NCBI GenBank assembly: GCA_039566865.1
Contig: CM076955.1
Span: 13,661,501-13,725,500 of the forward strand
Length of the DNA: 64,000 bases
Direction of reading: 5' to 3'
From: Aurelia coerulea
Taxonomy: Eukaryota > Cnidaria > Scyphozoa > Semaeostomeae > Ulmaridae
The notes under the pieces are model-generated. The model searched no databases. It was not told the DNA's origin and was given only the letters and a program-made list of their open reading frames with translations. A program made the translations under genes and the position numbers. This document shows, in pieces, positions 50,053 to 60,757 of this stretch (the first letter of the stretch is position 1; each line of letters begins with the position of its first letter).

Positions 50053-50060
50053 TATAAATA
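50053..50060 (+). promoter_or_regulatory. Possible TATA box
   Basis: TATAAATA, 287 bp upstream of the ATG at 50347, just past the MITE. Position would imply a long leader; weak evidence. Confidence 0.25.
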
Positions 50061-50346
50061 GGCTAAAGAAATGTCCACACACCTATTGTTATTGTTTCCT
50101 TAGCTACACAATGTAACATCACGCGTCAAGGTTGTCAAGTATAATCGATTCAGCGTGTAATTTAATCTCTTAGAGCAACGAGAACGACTTTTTATCATCT
50201 ACAAATATATTTGCATCACAGACAAAACATTTTTGTCGTTTGTGAAAAACAAACGGAACATTTTATCATATGTTTAAAACCCATTTCTGCCCCGATAACT
50301 GCTTTTAACGTTGACGGTTTTTCCCCAGCGACAGTAGAGAATAGAA

Positions 50347-51387
50347 ATGCTGCCAGTGAATCAAATCACACCGTTGTTCTCTCAAGAAGCATCATTGAAG
50401 CGATTTAAGCCATGGTGGGAAAGTGTCATTGACTGGCTCTGTTGCTCTTTGCTTTTTATCGCTGTTGTCGCATGGAGTATCATCCTTGAAGAGGGCTCTG
50501 GCGTCAGATGCATCCAAAAACCTGCCCAAAACGAAACTTTCTGGAATTCTGTTTATGCAAAATACTGCTCTCGCAGATGTGCTTTAGAATTGTTCAAAGG
50601 CATTCTTGTTTACTATCCATACGTTGTATCAGCACAAGGGATCATGCTTATATTTTGTCAAATCTTTTGGCTAAAGATTCCAGACGTTTCTTCGAAGATG
50701 GAAGCTGTTGACATGATAGTGCAAGCAATTGAAAAGACGAATTCTGAAGCAGCCCAAGACATGGGTATGATCCATTCGAAACTCCGGCTTGGATTTTTGC
50801 TGGAAGAAAAGACAAAGATTGTTTCTCGCCTCTTTATAGTTAAAAGTGCTCTGATTTGTGTACTTTCTAGCATTTCATTGGGGTTGATCAGTGGATTATG
50901 GTTTACCATGGAGTTGTGGAATAAAAGGAATGCCGAGTGTCACGTTCAAGGCTGTCCCGCTGTGCATTGTAACATCGGAGCTGGCCGCCACACTTTCGTT
51001 ATCGTGTGCATTAATCTTGTCATACTCGTTCTGTTACTCCTTTTTTCGATTGTTAGTGCATTTTATTTGTTCTGTTGCAAAGTGCGGACAGTCAAAGACG
51101 TCAAAGAAGAAATAGAAAAGAAAAATGAGAAAAAACGAAAAAACGAAAAAACGAGGAGAAAAAACGAAGAGCGCAAACTGTTGACCGTAAACAGGTGCAC
51201 CGTAAACAAGACAGACAAGGCATACCAAAGCGATGATCTATACTTTGTTTTGGGGTTGCTTGATACAAATTTGCACGATGGAGGATTTGTGACAGAAAAG
51301 ATAAAAGAATTGATCGAAAAGATCAAAGAAAACGAAGAGCCACTTGCAGATCCAGCAGCGAATCAGCAAGCAGAAACATCAGTATAA
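50347..51387 (+). CDS. LRRC8/pannexin-like membrane channel protein without LRR domain (copy A)
   Basis: Single-exon frame of 346 residues. The N-terminus MLPVNQITPLFSQ...RFKPWWESVIDW matches the LRRC8 start (IPVxEF...LKPWWD). Four membrane segments lie at about 31-47, 86-110, 164-186 and 216-244. Extracellular loop 1 has Cys55, Cys74 and Cys78 and loop 2 has Cys198, Cys203 and Cys208, three plus three as in LRRC8 channels. NETF at 62-65 is a possible glycosylation site. A very basic KE-rich stretch (about 250-285) follows. Next comes SDDLYFVLGLLDTNLHDGGF, which parallels the LRRC8 segment NDFAFMLHLIDQYDP just before the LRRs. The protein then ends. Likely a plasma-membrane hexameric-type channel subunit; conductance is inference. 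LRRC8 proteins run to about 800 residues, so the LRR half is absent. Paralogue at 58213-59253. Confidence 0.75.
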   Translation: MLPVNQITPLFSQEASLKRFKPWWESVIDWLCCSLLFIAVVAWSIILEEGSGVRCIQKPAQNETFWNSVYAKYCSRRCALELFKGILVYYPYVVSAQGIMLIFCQIFWLKIPDVSSKMEAVDMIVQAIEKTNSEAAQDMGMIHSKLRLGFLLEEKTKIVSRLFIVKSALICVLSSISLGLISGLWFTMELWNKRNAECHVQGCPAVHCNIGAGRHTFVIVCINLVILVLLLLFSIVSAFYLFCCKVRTVKDVKEEIEKKNEKKRKNEKTRRKNEERKLLTVNRCTVNKTDKAYQSDDLYFVLGLLDTNLHDGGFVTEKIKELIEKIKENEEPLADPAANQQAETSV

Positions 51388-51611
51388 GCAAAGCAACGAT
51401 ATCGAGCGCAAATCTAGGAAGACTGGGATTCATAAAGAAAGCTCCTTGTATTGCATGATTTTGGCATGAATTATAAACAATGTTGAACAAACTTTTCTGC
51501 TCTAGATTTAGTATATATTTATCTCAAATGCTCCTCTCTCATCCTCCAGGTCTGGTGCATGTGTTGGGACGGAGCATGAGATCGAGGATGGCAAAGCCGA
51601 TAGTTCCTTAG

Positions 51612-51786
51612 GAATAAGCGTACGGGAAGGAAAAATCTAGGGGGGCTGCCAAACACAAAGTCCATTGTTTAGCATAATTTTTGCCCGACTAAGGGCATTG
51701 TTTTGTCCGATTGGGGCTCATTTTTGATAATTTTTCTAAAGTTGGGGGGGCTGCCGCCCCCCGGCCCCCCGCCTCGTACGCTTATG
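51612..51786. mobile_element. Short TIR element
   Basis: Ends ATAAGCGTACGGGA and the complement of ATAAGCGTACGAGG, with CCTTAGG/ACTTAGG flanks. The interior is G-rich with GGGGGGGCTGCC. Family unknown. Confidence 0.5.
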
Positions 51787-51925
51787 TACTTAGGCAATCT
51801 CCCTCTCTCCCCTAGTATGCATATGCACAGTATTGCTATTTGCTAATGTAGTAGTAGTAGGGCATTATGAAGGCAATGATAATAATTTACCTGAAAACGA
51901 GGCTACCTCATTTCATTCCATCAGA

Positions 51926-52116
51926 TCACAGGGAAACCGGTTATCTAGTTTGAGTTCGTTGCATTTATCTTTTGGAAGCTGCGTAGCCTCTGTGATACTG
52001 CGTTCTTGGAATTTTTCTTTTCCGACGACGCTGCGGCCACTGCAGCATCGGAGAAGCTACGCATGGTCCATAAGATAAATGCAACGAACTCAAATTAGAT
52101 AACTAGTTTCCCTGTT
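51926..52116. mobile_element. MITE with long inverted ends
   Basis: ACAGGGAAACCGGTTATCTA at the left, continuing inward through GAGTTCGTTGCATTTATC, matches the complement of the right end. ATCAGA flanks it (51920-51925 and 52117-52122). It interrupts the start of the decayed LINE. Confidence 0.65.
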
Positions 52117-52950
52117 ATCAGAGCAAAAAATCACAGAGGTTTTATTATGGCGTACCTGAAGATCAACTCGACATGGAGGTTGTTTACTTATTCATGTCAG
52201 AAAGGGGTGCTCACAAGCTATCACACGACATCGAATATGGGATAATTGAAATGAGTATCAAGAAGCAAAATGGGTATTCTTCAGCATTTACCGACCTCCC
52301 TCTCAATCTAAAAAAAAGTTTTTTGAAGAGATAGGAAATGGGCTGGATTTTTACAGCAGCGAATGTGAAAATATCTTTTTAAATGGATGATATCAATCGT
52401 GAACACAAGGAGAAAATTGTCAGTGACTTCATGGATAGCTATAATTTGTCGAATCTGGTCAAGAACCCAACCTACTTTAAGCCTGAAAGCCCCAGATGTA
52501 TTGATCCCTGATTTTAACAAACAGAACAAGAAGTTTTCAGGACACAGCAGCGGTGCATACAGGGCTGTCGGACTTCCACGCCACCGCCATGCCATGATTG
52601 TTACAGTTCTTAAATGTGGATATCGGGAGAAAAGGGCCTAAGCTCATTACATATAGAAATTACGCTAAATTATGTGCCGATGACTCCAGGAAGGATCTCT
52701 GTGATCAGATGTCGTGAACAACTATTACTGAAGACTCAGATATTGCGGGAATTTTTAGTCATAACTTTTGCAAATATCAGAGCAAGTCTAGGAATTTCTA
52801 AGGACCAGGCACCCTGAGTGTAATGATGTTATCCCCAACAAACGGAATGCATGATCTCATCATCATGATGATAAAAGAATGTTGCAAGCTGAGCAAATTT
52901 GAATTCAAGCCAGTTACTGTAAATGAAATACGTCTAAAGATTGAAAAGCT

Positions 52951-53916
52951 CAGGGCCGTCGAGAGAGGGATGGGGCACCAGGGTTAGGGCTGGAAGGGGG
53001 GCTTTTTTGGACCATGCCCGTTTATCCTTGGGCCATGCCTTTTATGCACTAGTAGAACGCTGCTTTTAGATTTTATTTAGAATCTCAGTGGGCCCGCGGG
53101 CCTGAAAAAGTTCCTGAAAGAAAACTACAACAAAGAAAAAATATATACCTAATTTTTGCGAGCCCCCAGAGGCCCCGGGCCCCCTGGTAACTACCCTGGC
53201 TACCCCTTATCGATTTGTCCTGTCCACAAGTTGCTCGAAGCTCAAAAGTTGCCACTTTTTTCAAAAAGTTGCCCAAAAGTTGCTCATTTATTGTCATTTT
53301 TTATGGCCAAGTGCTATAGATATATGAATAATTGACATATATGCATAAGATTAGCGCGACGGATGCTTCAAGAAGTACCTTTTATTTTATTGCAACATTT
53401 TTTCTTATGATATGAGGCAACTGCTGTTCCCTGGAAGTTTGAGCCTTTCGCCGCTAATACTGTTAAAACCATGTAACACATCTTCAGTATTTCAGCAGGA
53501 ACCATTTGTTGCTTATAAACAGTAACAGCAACAGCAACAACAACAACATTAATTGATTAGTAATAATCATCACCATTATCAGAATCATCATCATCACAAT
53601 CATCATCATTGTCATCACAATCTTCGTCATCAGACTGATCATAGTCATAAATCGTTAATTTAAAAGACCAGTTCTTCGCAAAGCAAGACGTTGAATCCCA
53701 GCCTGACCAGAAAACAGATCCTTTGTATGTCTAATTTTCTTTACTGTTGCAGAGAATAAACAAAACATCATTGAAATGTTTGTAACATTGCTAGAATACG
53801 GACAAGTTTCTCAATGTTGCAAAAGTTGCCAAAATTCCTAAAAGTTGCCCAAATGACTTCAAGTTGCCTGAAAGTTGCCGAGCAACTTGTGGACAGGGAT
53901 ACTATCGACAGTCCTG
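52951..53916. mobile_element. hAT element inside the decayed LINE
   Basis: 8-bp duplication GAAAAGCT (52943-52950 and 53917-53924); ends CAGGGCCGTCGAGAG and the complement of CAGGACTGTCGATAG. AAGTTGCC is repeated near both sides (53228-53292, 53825-53885), and TGTCCACAAGTTGCTCG is present as an inverted pair. No transposase frame. Confidence 0.75.
53525..53650. repeat. CAA/ATC trinucleotide microsatellite
   Basis: Imperfect runs of AAC then ATC/CAT units inside the hAT element. Confidence 0.8.
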
Positions 53917-55139
53917 GAAAAGCTAAATTCAAAGAAAGCACCGCCGTTAAACAGTATCCCTGCCATGATCCTTAAACAAAATGCAGACATTTTTTCCATC
54001 CTCATCCAGAAAATATTTAATTCTGATTTGTCAAGAAACAGTTTTCCAAAAGATTTGAAAACTGGTGAGATCTCGTCTCTTTTCAAAAGTCTAGATGCTT
54101 TCATCAAGAAGAATTATAGACCTATAACGGTTTTATCATCTGTTTCCAAAAGGTTTAGAAAGTCAAATAAAATTTCATACCATTAGCTTCCTTTCTCCTC
54201 TTTCGATTGGATTTGGCTATGGAATCCAGCATGCACCTGTAATACCAATAAAAACTTGTAAAATGACCTTAGATAAACGGGGTATAGCAGCAGCACTACT
54301 CATTACATGGATCTCTCAAAAGCTTTTGATTGCTTAAATCATGAGCTCTTGATTCCTAAATTAAGTGCTTATGGTTTCAAGTGCATTGCGGTTGATTCAT
54401 AGCTATCTCAGCGAGAGGAGGCAGAGGGTGAAAATAAATTGATCCTTTGGAGAGGAGCAGTAATTTGAGTGCCACAAGGCTCGGTCTTGGGGCCTCTGCT
54501 GTTTAACATATACCCACAGTAAATTTTCCCTTCATGTTTGCGAAAGACAGTCAAATTTGCAACTATGCAGATAACATGACAATCTATGCTTGTGATAGCA
54601 ATATTGAAAGTGTCATCAAAACATTAGAGCACGATGCCCTTAAAATTACAACGTGGTTTTCAAATAACTGCATGTAGCGGAAAGAGGACAAATGCCACCT
54701 AATGGTATTTGGAGACAAAAGTAACAATGTTTCCGTTAATATCGGAAGTGCAAAAGTAAATGAGAGTATAGAAGAAAAGCTGTTGGGTTTGATTTGATTT
54801 TCAACAAAAAGCTCTACAATTGCTAATGACTAAAGTCTTGAAGACAATATTGTACCTTAATCTTAGCTTTGTGAAAGACTTTTTGTCTAAGAACTGGTTT
54901 CTTGTGGGTTAAGAGGCTGCCATAACATATCCTTGCCACAAGCACGTACTGCGTGCTGTGGCTTAGAGAAGATATCGTTTCTTGGGTGTACGTTATGGCA
55001 GGCACTTCCCAATGACCTAAAACAGGCAGGTATTCTTTCCAGTTTCAAAGAGAAATTGAAACCCTTGAGGGGAGAGGAATGTAAATGTACAATATGCAGA
55101 CCTTTCATGGCTCAGGTTGGGTTTTTGAACAGGTAATTT

Positions 55140-55829
55140 TGTTGCATTGATTGTCAATAGCACAAAAGAAAAACAAAAAACACATTGGAAATATTTTTGA
55201 AGATCGTAAAAATCTGTACATATATTGGTTGCAAATTAGTTTATATCATTGTATTTTATTTCAATTTCTTTGTACTTTGTTAGATAGTAGGCTTAAATTA
55301 GCTTTTATCATAGTTATTTTTGGTATGTTTGCCTATCTGTAAATAAATCGACTTCGTGACAGTTCTCCTATAAATTGGAGCGCGAGGAAAATTTTTGAAG
55401 AAAGATCCCAAGCCAAATAATAATTGCTATTATTCTATGCAGCACCATGCTTTTTTGTTTATGTAGGAATCGATGTGATTTCAGCCCCGTAACAGTATGC
55501 GCAGAGCGTAATTCCTTTTTAGATATACATCATTTCTCAAAAGATGGAAAAAACTATGGTACAATCCATTATTACTTACCTAAGAGAGCTTTGAAAACTG
55601 TGGAATAACATAGAGGGTACGTCATAGATAGGGTATGTTCCACATTATTGTTTAATAAGACAGCAACAAAAAGCTATCAGGTAATAAAACTTATACTAAC
55701 CGGATTTGTAATTGTACAGGAAAATATATAGCCCTTGGTCTTATTATAGAGACCTCGCAAGCTCGGTTTGTACTTTTAAGACCTCGGGCTCTATATTTCC
55801 TGTTCAACACAAAACCGGTCAGTTGTGCA
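55140..55829. other. No gene recognised
   Basis: AT-rich intergenic sequence; short frames only. Confidence 0.4.
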
Positions 55830-55831
55830 TA

Positions 55832-56089
55832 CCGTAAAAGATCCATTAAGCCCCCCTCTCTATCAAGCCCCCCCCCACTTATATCAAATTCGAGAGGTTG
55901 CGAAAGATTCTCCATTTAGTGAGCAAAATAGATTTGCATGTTGATTTTGATGTATTTTACTAAAATTTCGTCGAATTCATGTATTGAACTCGTGAAATTA
56001 TATGTTTAAACCGCACAATGTGGTGCAAAAATGACTGAAAATTTTCCAAAATTAAGTAAGTCCCCGGGGGCTTAACAGAGCTGTTACGG
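55832..56089. mobile_element. TA-flanked MITE
   Basis: TA at 55830-55831 and 56090-56091; ends CCGTAAAAGATCCATTAAGC and the complement of CCGTAACAGCTCTGTTAAGC, followed by C-rich runs. Confidence 0.7.
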
Positions 56090-56149
56090 TAATATAGAGT
56101 CTCTCATTGTCTATATAAAAGCTCGCTGCCGTTAACTAAAGTTATGACT

Positions 56150-56720
56150 GCCATGACTCATGACATCCGTTTATTCACTATGGTTTATGGTAGAGGACCC
56201 GTTGTATTGGTGAAACAAGGCACGTATTCTCTGCATTAAATTTTTTCGTTATAGCCGTAGATCATATTAGCAGAATCAACACAATCTCTTTTTGCTTATA
56301 TCTACAGTATAACAAAGGCTAAAACCATCTGGCTTCTACAGTTTGCCGTATTGTGTTTGAATTAATTCATGATATCTATTATTGGCTATCTATTTCTTTC
56401 AAAAGACCGGCTGGATCCGAGTTTGCAATGAATGAAGGCATTATGTGTTTTCTACTTTAAATTTTCAACGTTTTAACCGTATACCATATTAGCAGCAAAG
56501 CATTTTCTTGCTTATATGCATAACAAAGGCAATTAGCCATCTGGAGTTGAAGTTTGCTGCAGTTAACGAAATTCATGATATCCGTTTATTTCAAAAGACC
56601 TGCTGGATCCGAATTTGAATGCGAAACAAGGTGTGTATGCTCCATCTTAACTTTTCATCATCGCTATAGCCACGAATTATATTGGCAGCAAAGTAGAACA
56701 AACACAAATTTATACACACC
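56150..56720. repeat. Three degenerate tandem units of about 205 bp
   Basis: Units begin near 56160, 56371 and 56572 with CATGA(T/C)ATC(C/T). Each continues with a GGATCCGA- or GGACCCG-type block, a GAA(A/T)CAAGG block and an ATATTGGCAGCAAAG-type end. Confidence 0.55.
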
Positions 56721-57783
56721 ATGTTGATGCATTTCAGCATGATAGAATTTGATTAAAAGAATCTGCGAAAGTTGTTGGAGAGTTAGGTAAAAGGCAACAG
56801 AAATAACTTCAAGAGCAAGTTTAATGTTTTGAAGAAGTGGCGACTCATACTTTCAGTAAGTATACTTTTAACCATGGAATTGTTGTCATTTCAAGCAATT
56901 TTAAGCTGAATTAAGACCTGTGCTGTAAGTTTATTCCAGCAGCCGTTCACGAAGATTATCTTGAAAGTTGAACTTAGAACATGAGCAACAGGAGACATAG
57001 TGAATTTAATTTGCTATCAATATATAATGGGAACTTACTAGAGCTCTCTTTCGTCGTTTTTTTAGTCTTGACATTACTGTCTGAATCTTGTTTTCCAAGC
57101 TGCCTACCCCCTGCACAACCAAAACCAACTCCCATCTTCAATGAATTTTGGCTCCTCCGCAAGTAATCTGGCGAAAACGCATATGAAAGATTTTGAACGA
57201 TTGCCTGCGGAGGAGCGATGCTTCATTCAGAAACCGTTGATTCAGAATAATGCCGGTAAAAAAAACCACTCCAGCTGTGATGCTGATTGTGTTGGCTTGA
57301 AAAATGCAATTCAGGCAGTAACTGCGAGATTAGGAAACGACAAAGAAGAACTTGAGTAAGTTGTCATAATATCTTGACAGCAGAATGAGTTAACTACGAA
57401 GTCAAATCACGAATGAGAGAGTAGCTTGGGCCATTCATCGTAGCTTAGGCCGTTGAAATCGCTCATTTTGTCTCCTGTTGCTCATGCTTGAAGTTGGACA
57501 GTTGGAACTAATTGAATTTGCGATAAGTCTTCGTTATTTTCGTTGTTTTCGTTTTTTTTACATCGTTTTCGTCGTCGTTTTGTCGTCAAGCTTGTTTGCC
57601 TTCGGGGTGCATCGTTACGAAAACAAGCAGAACGGTCGCAAGTTACTACTTGCTGAAAAATAATTATGAGGATCTGCCTTACGATCAGATTTATGATATT
57701 TTCAAACAGAACAGGGATACCTTTTTCAGGATTCCTGGTTGATACCAGAATCCATCCATGAGCCCAAACGCTGTTGTCGTGTA
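56721..57783. other. Intergenic, two short overlapping plus-strand frames
   Basis: Frames 56981-57166 (one hydrophobic segment) and 57141-57359 (MKDFERLPAEERCFIQKPLI and on) overlap and look mildly protein-like. They have no domain, and there is no splice evidence tying them to the downstream channel gene. Confidence 0.3.
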
Positions 57784-58143
57784 CACTCTTTTTTTTAATA
57801 AGAATATTGTTTATAAGAATATTCAGGCTCAGAATCATCCAAATTTTAAGAATATTATAAGAATATTGTTCAGCCTCAGCTTGCATATTTGTGTCTCATT
57901 TTCCAGCAGTTGCCTATTTTGCGATGTTCATAACATTCTTATTGTTACAATTGCTTAAGTTTTTCTTTCGTTCGACCATTTCTTCATAATGATATGACAA
58001 TTCTTTGAACTGTGTTCCCCTGAAACCATATCAGATTTGAAAAAATAGGAATACTTTAAGAATATATTAAGGCTCAAAACGAAAAATTTGTTAAGAATAT
58101 TGAGGCTGGAAAAAATTTATAGTATTCTTATAAAAAAAGAGTG
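57784..58143. mobile_element. TA-flanked MITE just upstream of the second LRRC8-like gene
   Basis: TA at 57782-57783 and 58144-58145; ends CACTCTTTTTTTAATAAGAATA / complement. Interior rich in repeated TAAGAATATT. Ends only 69 bp before the start codon at 58213, so it may supply or disturb promoter or 5' UTR sequence. Confidence 0.7.
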
Positions 58144-58212
58144 TATTGCTGCCTCTATGTTGCTTCATTATGACGAGCTTTCATGTTATCTTTCAGCATA
58201 TCCCATCGCGAA

Positions 58213-59253
58213 ATGTTGAGTTTAGGCCAGATCACGCCCTACCTATCGTATGCTGGTCAAGTGAAACGTTTCAAGCCCTGGTGGGAATATATTGCAGATT
58301 ATTTGAGTCACGTGCTTCTTCTCGTTGCTCTGTTTTCATGGACGTTCGTTCTCCAGCAAAATGGGTCGGGCGTAAATTGCCTTTTGAAAGAGAGCAGCAG
58401 TACTCTATTCTGGAATTCCATATTTTCAAGATATTGCTCACAGCGATGTGCTGTGGATCTTTATAATGGTGTTCTTGTCCACTATCCATACCTGGTGTTT
58501 CTACAATGGATGCTTCTATTGTTTTGTCAGATGTTTTGGCTAAAGCTGCCCGTTGTTAATACAAAGCTTAAGGCCCTTCAAAATATAATTCAAAGCATCG
58601 AAGATACTGAAGAAAAAGGAAAGAAAAAGAAACCTTGCAGAAGCGGCGTGAAATATAGGCTTTTGTTTTTACTTGAAGATGATGCAAGCGTGATATCGTA
58701 CATGTACTGGGCAAAGAGCATTACTATCTTCTGCATTTCAACATTTTTCTTGTTCCTGTTATCGTATGGGTTTCCAATGTGGAAAAAGCTTTGGGCTAAC
58801 AGAAATATTCAATGTTTCGTGAAAGACCCAGAATATCGAAGAATTTCTTTGATTTGTCCACAGCTTGTGTGTAATGTAGGGTCCGGTCGCCTAATGTTCC
58901 TTCTTGTGGCAACAAACCATATCGTTTTAGTCCTTTTTATATTCTTTTTCGCACTAGTGGCTCCATTTTATGTGCAATACTGGAGGAGAGATCCGATGCA
59001 GGAAAAACTAATTGGTGAGATGGTAGAGCCGCATCCTACTGTGATGGAAACAGAAGCAAACATGCTTGTAGGATCTAATTCAACAAGAGCGGACATAGAT
59101 CGTACAATTGTGTCCGGAAGACCAGGATGGAATGATTTATGTTTTGCATTGAGCTTAGTTGATACGAGTATGCCAGACGGGTGTCACTTCATTCAGAGTT
59201 TCAAGGAAATATTGAAGGAAGTCAATGAAATTCAAGTCAACAAAGCACAATAA
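58213..59253 (+). CDS. LRRC8/pannexin-like membrane channel protein without LRR domain (copy B)
   Basis: 346 residues from the ATG at 58213, exactly the length of copy A. I prefer this Met over the in-frame one at 58183 because MLSLGQITPYLSYAGQVKRF aligns with copy A from residue 1. A TTTCAG acceptor-like site also lies just upstream, so a non-coding first exon is possible. Same plan: RFKPWWEYIADY, four membrane segments (about 31-48, 87-111, 174-194, 225-250). Loop 1 has Cys56, Cys75 and Cys79; loop 2 has three Cys (NIQCFVKD, LICPQLVCNVG). The WNDLCFALSLVDTSMPDG segment matches the pre-LRR linker of LRRC8, then the protein ends. Loop 2 is longer than in A and the cytoplasmic linker lacks A's KE-rich run. 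Probable subunit of the same kind of channel; function inferred. Confidence 0.75.
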   Translation: MLSLGQITPYLSYAGQVKRFKPWWEYIADYLSHVLLLVALFSWTFVLQQNGSGVNCLLKESSSTLFWNSIFSRYCSQRCAVDLYNGVLVHYPYLVFLQWMLLLFCQMFWLKLPVVNTKLKALQNIIQSIEDTEEKGKKKKPCRSGVKYRLLFLLEDDASVISYMYWAKSITIFCISTFFLFLLSYGFPMWKKLWANRNIQCFVKDPEYRRISLICPQLVCNVGSGRLMFLLVATNHIVLVLFIFFFALVAPFYVQYWRRDPMQEKLIGEMVEPHPTVMETEANMLVGSNSTRADIDRTIVSGRPGWNDLCFALSLVDTSMPDGCHFIQSFKEILKEVNEIQVNKAQ

Positions 59254-59333
59254 CATTGCATATCATGCAATTGATACAGAATGTACTATATTCAGTAGAT
59301 AACAGCGTCTAGGGCTCATTGCATCGAGCTAGG

Positions 59334-59822
59334 AAGTAGGGGAGACCGGGGACAATTGTAACACGGGGCAGTTGTAACACTGACTCTCATGCCTTGCAGA
59401 AAAGTGCAAAATATCTGATTTTTGCACAAAACATGCCCATTCTATACGACTTGAGATACAGGAATATTCACCCAAGTTTGCAAGATTTTCGGGGGAAACA
59501 TGTTTTTGAGTACGAAAGTAAATATGTGCTTTCACTGTAAATTTTTGTCTGAAAGATTTGCTCTTGAGTAAAAAATTTCATTTTCACGTCACAGGCATGT
59601 CATCTTTTTAGGATCAAAACTACGTTAAACTTGTAAGCTGCACAGCTTATGAGATTTGCAGCGTAACAAAAATTGGTTCCATGTGATGGAAACTGATATC
59701 TTTTTTATTCCAAGAGATGCAACTACAATATCATTTACCGTCAAGAGCACAATCGATCATTATTTAGACGATATGGCTGATTTTCCAAAAAGTGTTATAA
59801 TTGACCGCAGTCTCCCCTACTT
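59334..59822. mobile_element. Short TIR element downstream of copy B
   Basis: AAGTAGGGGAGACCGGGGAC at the left, continuing to TTGTAACAC, is repeated as the complement at about 59790-59822. Family and duplication not determined. Confidence 0.5.
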
Positions 59823-60639
59823 TAAAATCGTCCCCCTTTTTTTCTTCAAAACTACAAGGGATAGAACAATGGAACTTACGCCAATTGTTCTTTTGACAAT
59901 TAGCTTTGCAAATACAACATTAGATATTTAATTGGTCACGTGGGTCGTTGCTAGGCAGCCAAAACAATGGGAAAATTGTCAAAATTGAGCTACTAACTTA
60001 AAAAGCACAATTCTTCCAGATTAACACGAGATAACAGGCAGAATTGAGCCAGAAGTAGCAAATAAGAGTAGAGAAAGATATTTATACAAACTATTTCAAT
60101 TTAACTAATCAAGAGGAATTAGCAATTGAATAGATTAATTGAAATTTATATTGTGAATTATTTTCTAGTTTTAGACTTCCAATTAGTCAACATAGTTAGT
60201 AATAAGGAACCTGACACTGTTTTCTGCACATTTTGAGATATATCGCCCTAATTCATCCATTCTATGACGTCATAAGGATAAATGACGTCATGGAAATCAA
60301 AAGTTGCTGATGTCAGCAAATATAAACAAACTACCGGATGAGTAAAAAAAAGAATCCCTGTTTGAAAGACCACAGATCCCTCGATATCAAGACAATAATG
60401 TTTGCAAATACGTCATCCAATAATGAACATGTTCAAATTCATTCTTAATTTCACCTGCCTGAAATCGGCCACTCCGTCCACAGGGAGCCCCCATAAAAAG
60501 TAGTAGAAAGCAAACGAAATGCGGCTTCTGCGAGTGAGACACGGCAAAAGAGGCATCTGTGGAGGAGCAATGTGTGCTTTGCGGCTTTGCGGAGGAGAGA
60601 GGAAAGAGCGGGGGAGAAAATGCGGAGGAGCGAAGGAGG
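59823..60639. other. No gene recognised
   Basis: Includes a purine-rich segment (60540-60660) that makes long open frames on both strands, but no domain. Confidence 0.4.
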
Positions 60640-60748
60640 GAAAGAAGGAGAGAAAAGTTAATACTAGGTACAGGTACATGTATTTGAGGAAGCACGTCCC
60701 CATTGATTGAATGCGATGGGGTCAGCACTGTTTCAACATCTTCTCCCT
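60640..60748 (-). pseudogene. BEL/Pao-type integrase fragment, downstream part
   Basis: The minus strand encodes a LTPSHSINGDVL block, typical of the end of the BEL/Pao integrase region. It is the continuation of the fragment at 63528-63900; the palindromic element 60758-63518 separates them. Old, broken LTR-retrotransposon remnant. Confidence 0.6.
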
Positions 60749-60757
60749 GCCTGATAC

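Larger units (their letters stand above)
52120..55136 (+). pseudogene. Decayed non-LTR retrotransposon (endonuclease, RT, C-terminal parts)
   Basis: Many frameshifts and stops. Recognisable blocks in order: endonuclease pieces around 52290-52510 (FFEEIGNGLDFYS, SECENIFLNG, then SYNLSNLVKNPTYFKPESPR); RT pieces KLNSKKAPPLNSIPAMILKQ and NYRPITVLSSVSK (53920-54150), MDLSKAFDCLNHELL (about 54310), VPQGSVLGPLLFNIY (about 54470); and a C-terminal block WQALPNDLKQAG...CKCTICR (54933-55136). A hAT element sits at 52951-53916. A different LINE family from 2593-11494. Confidence 0.75.
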
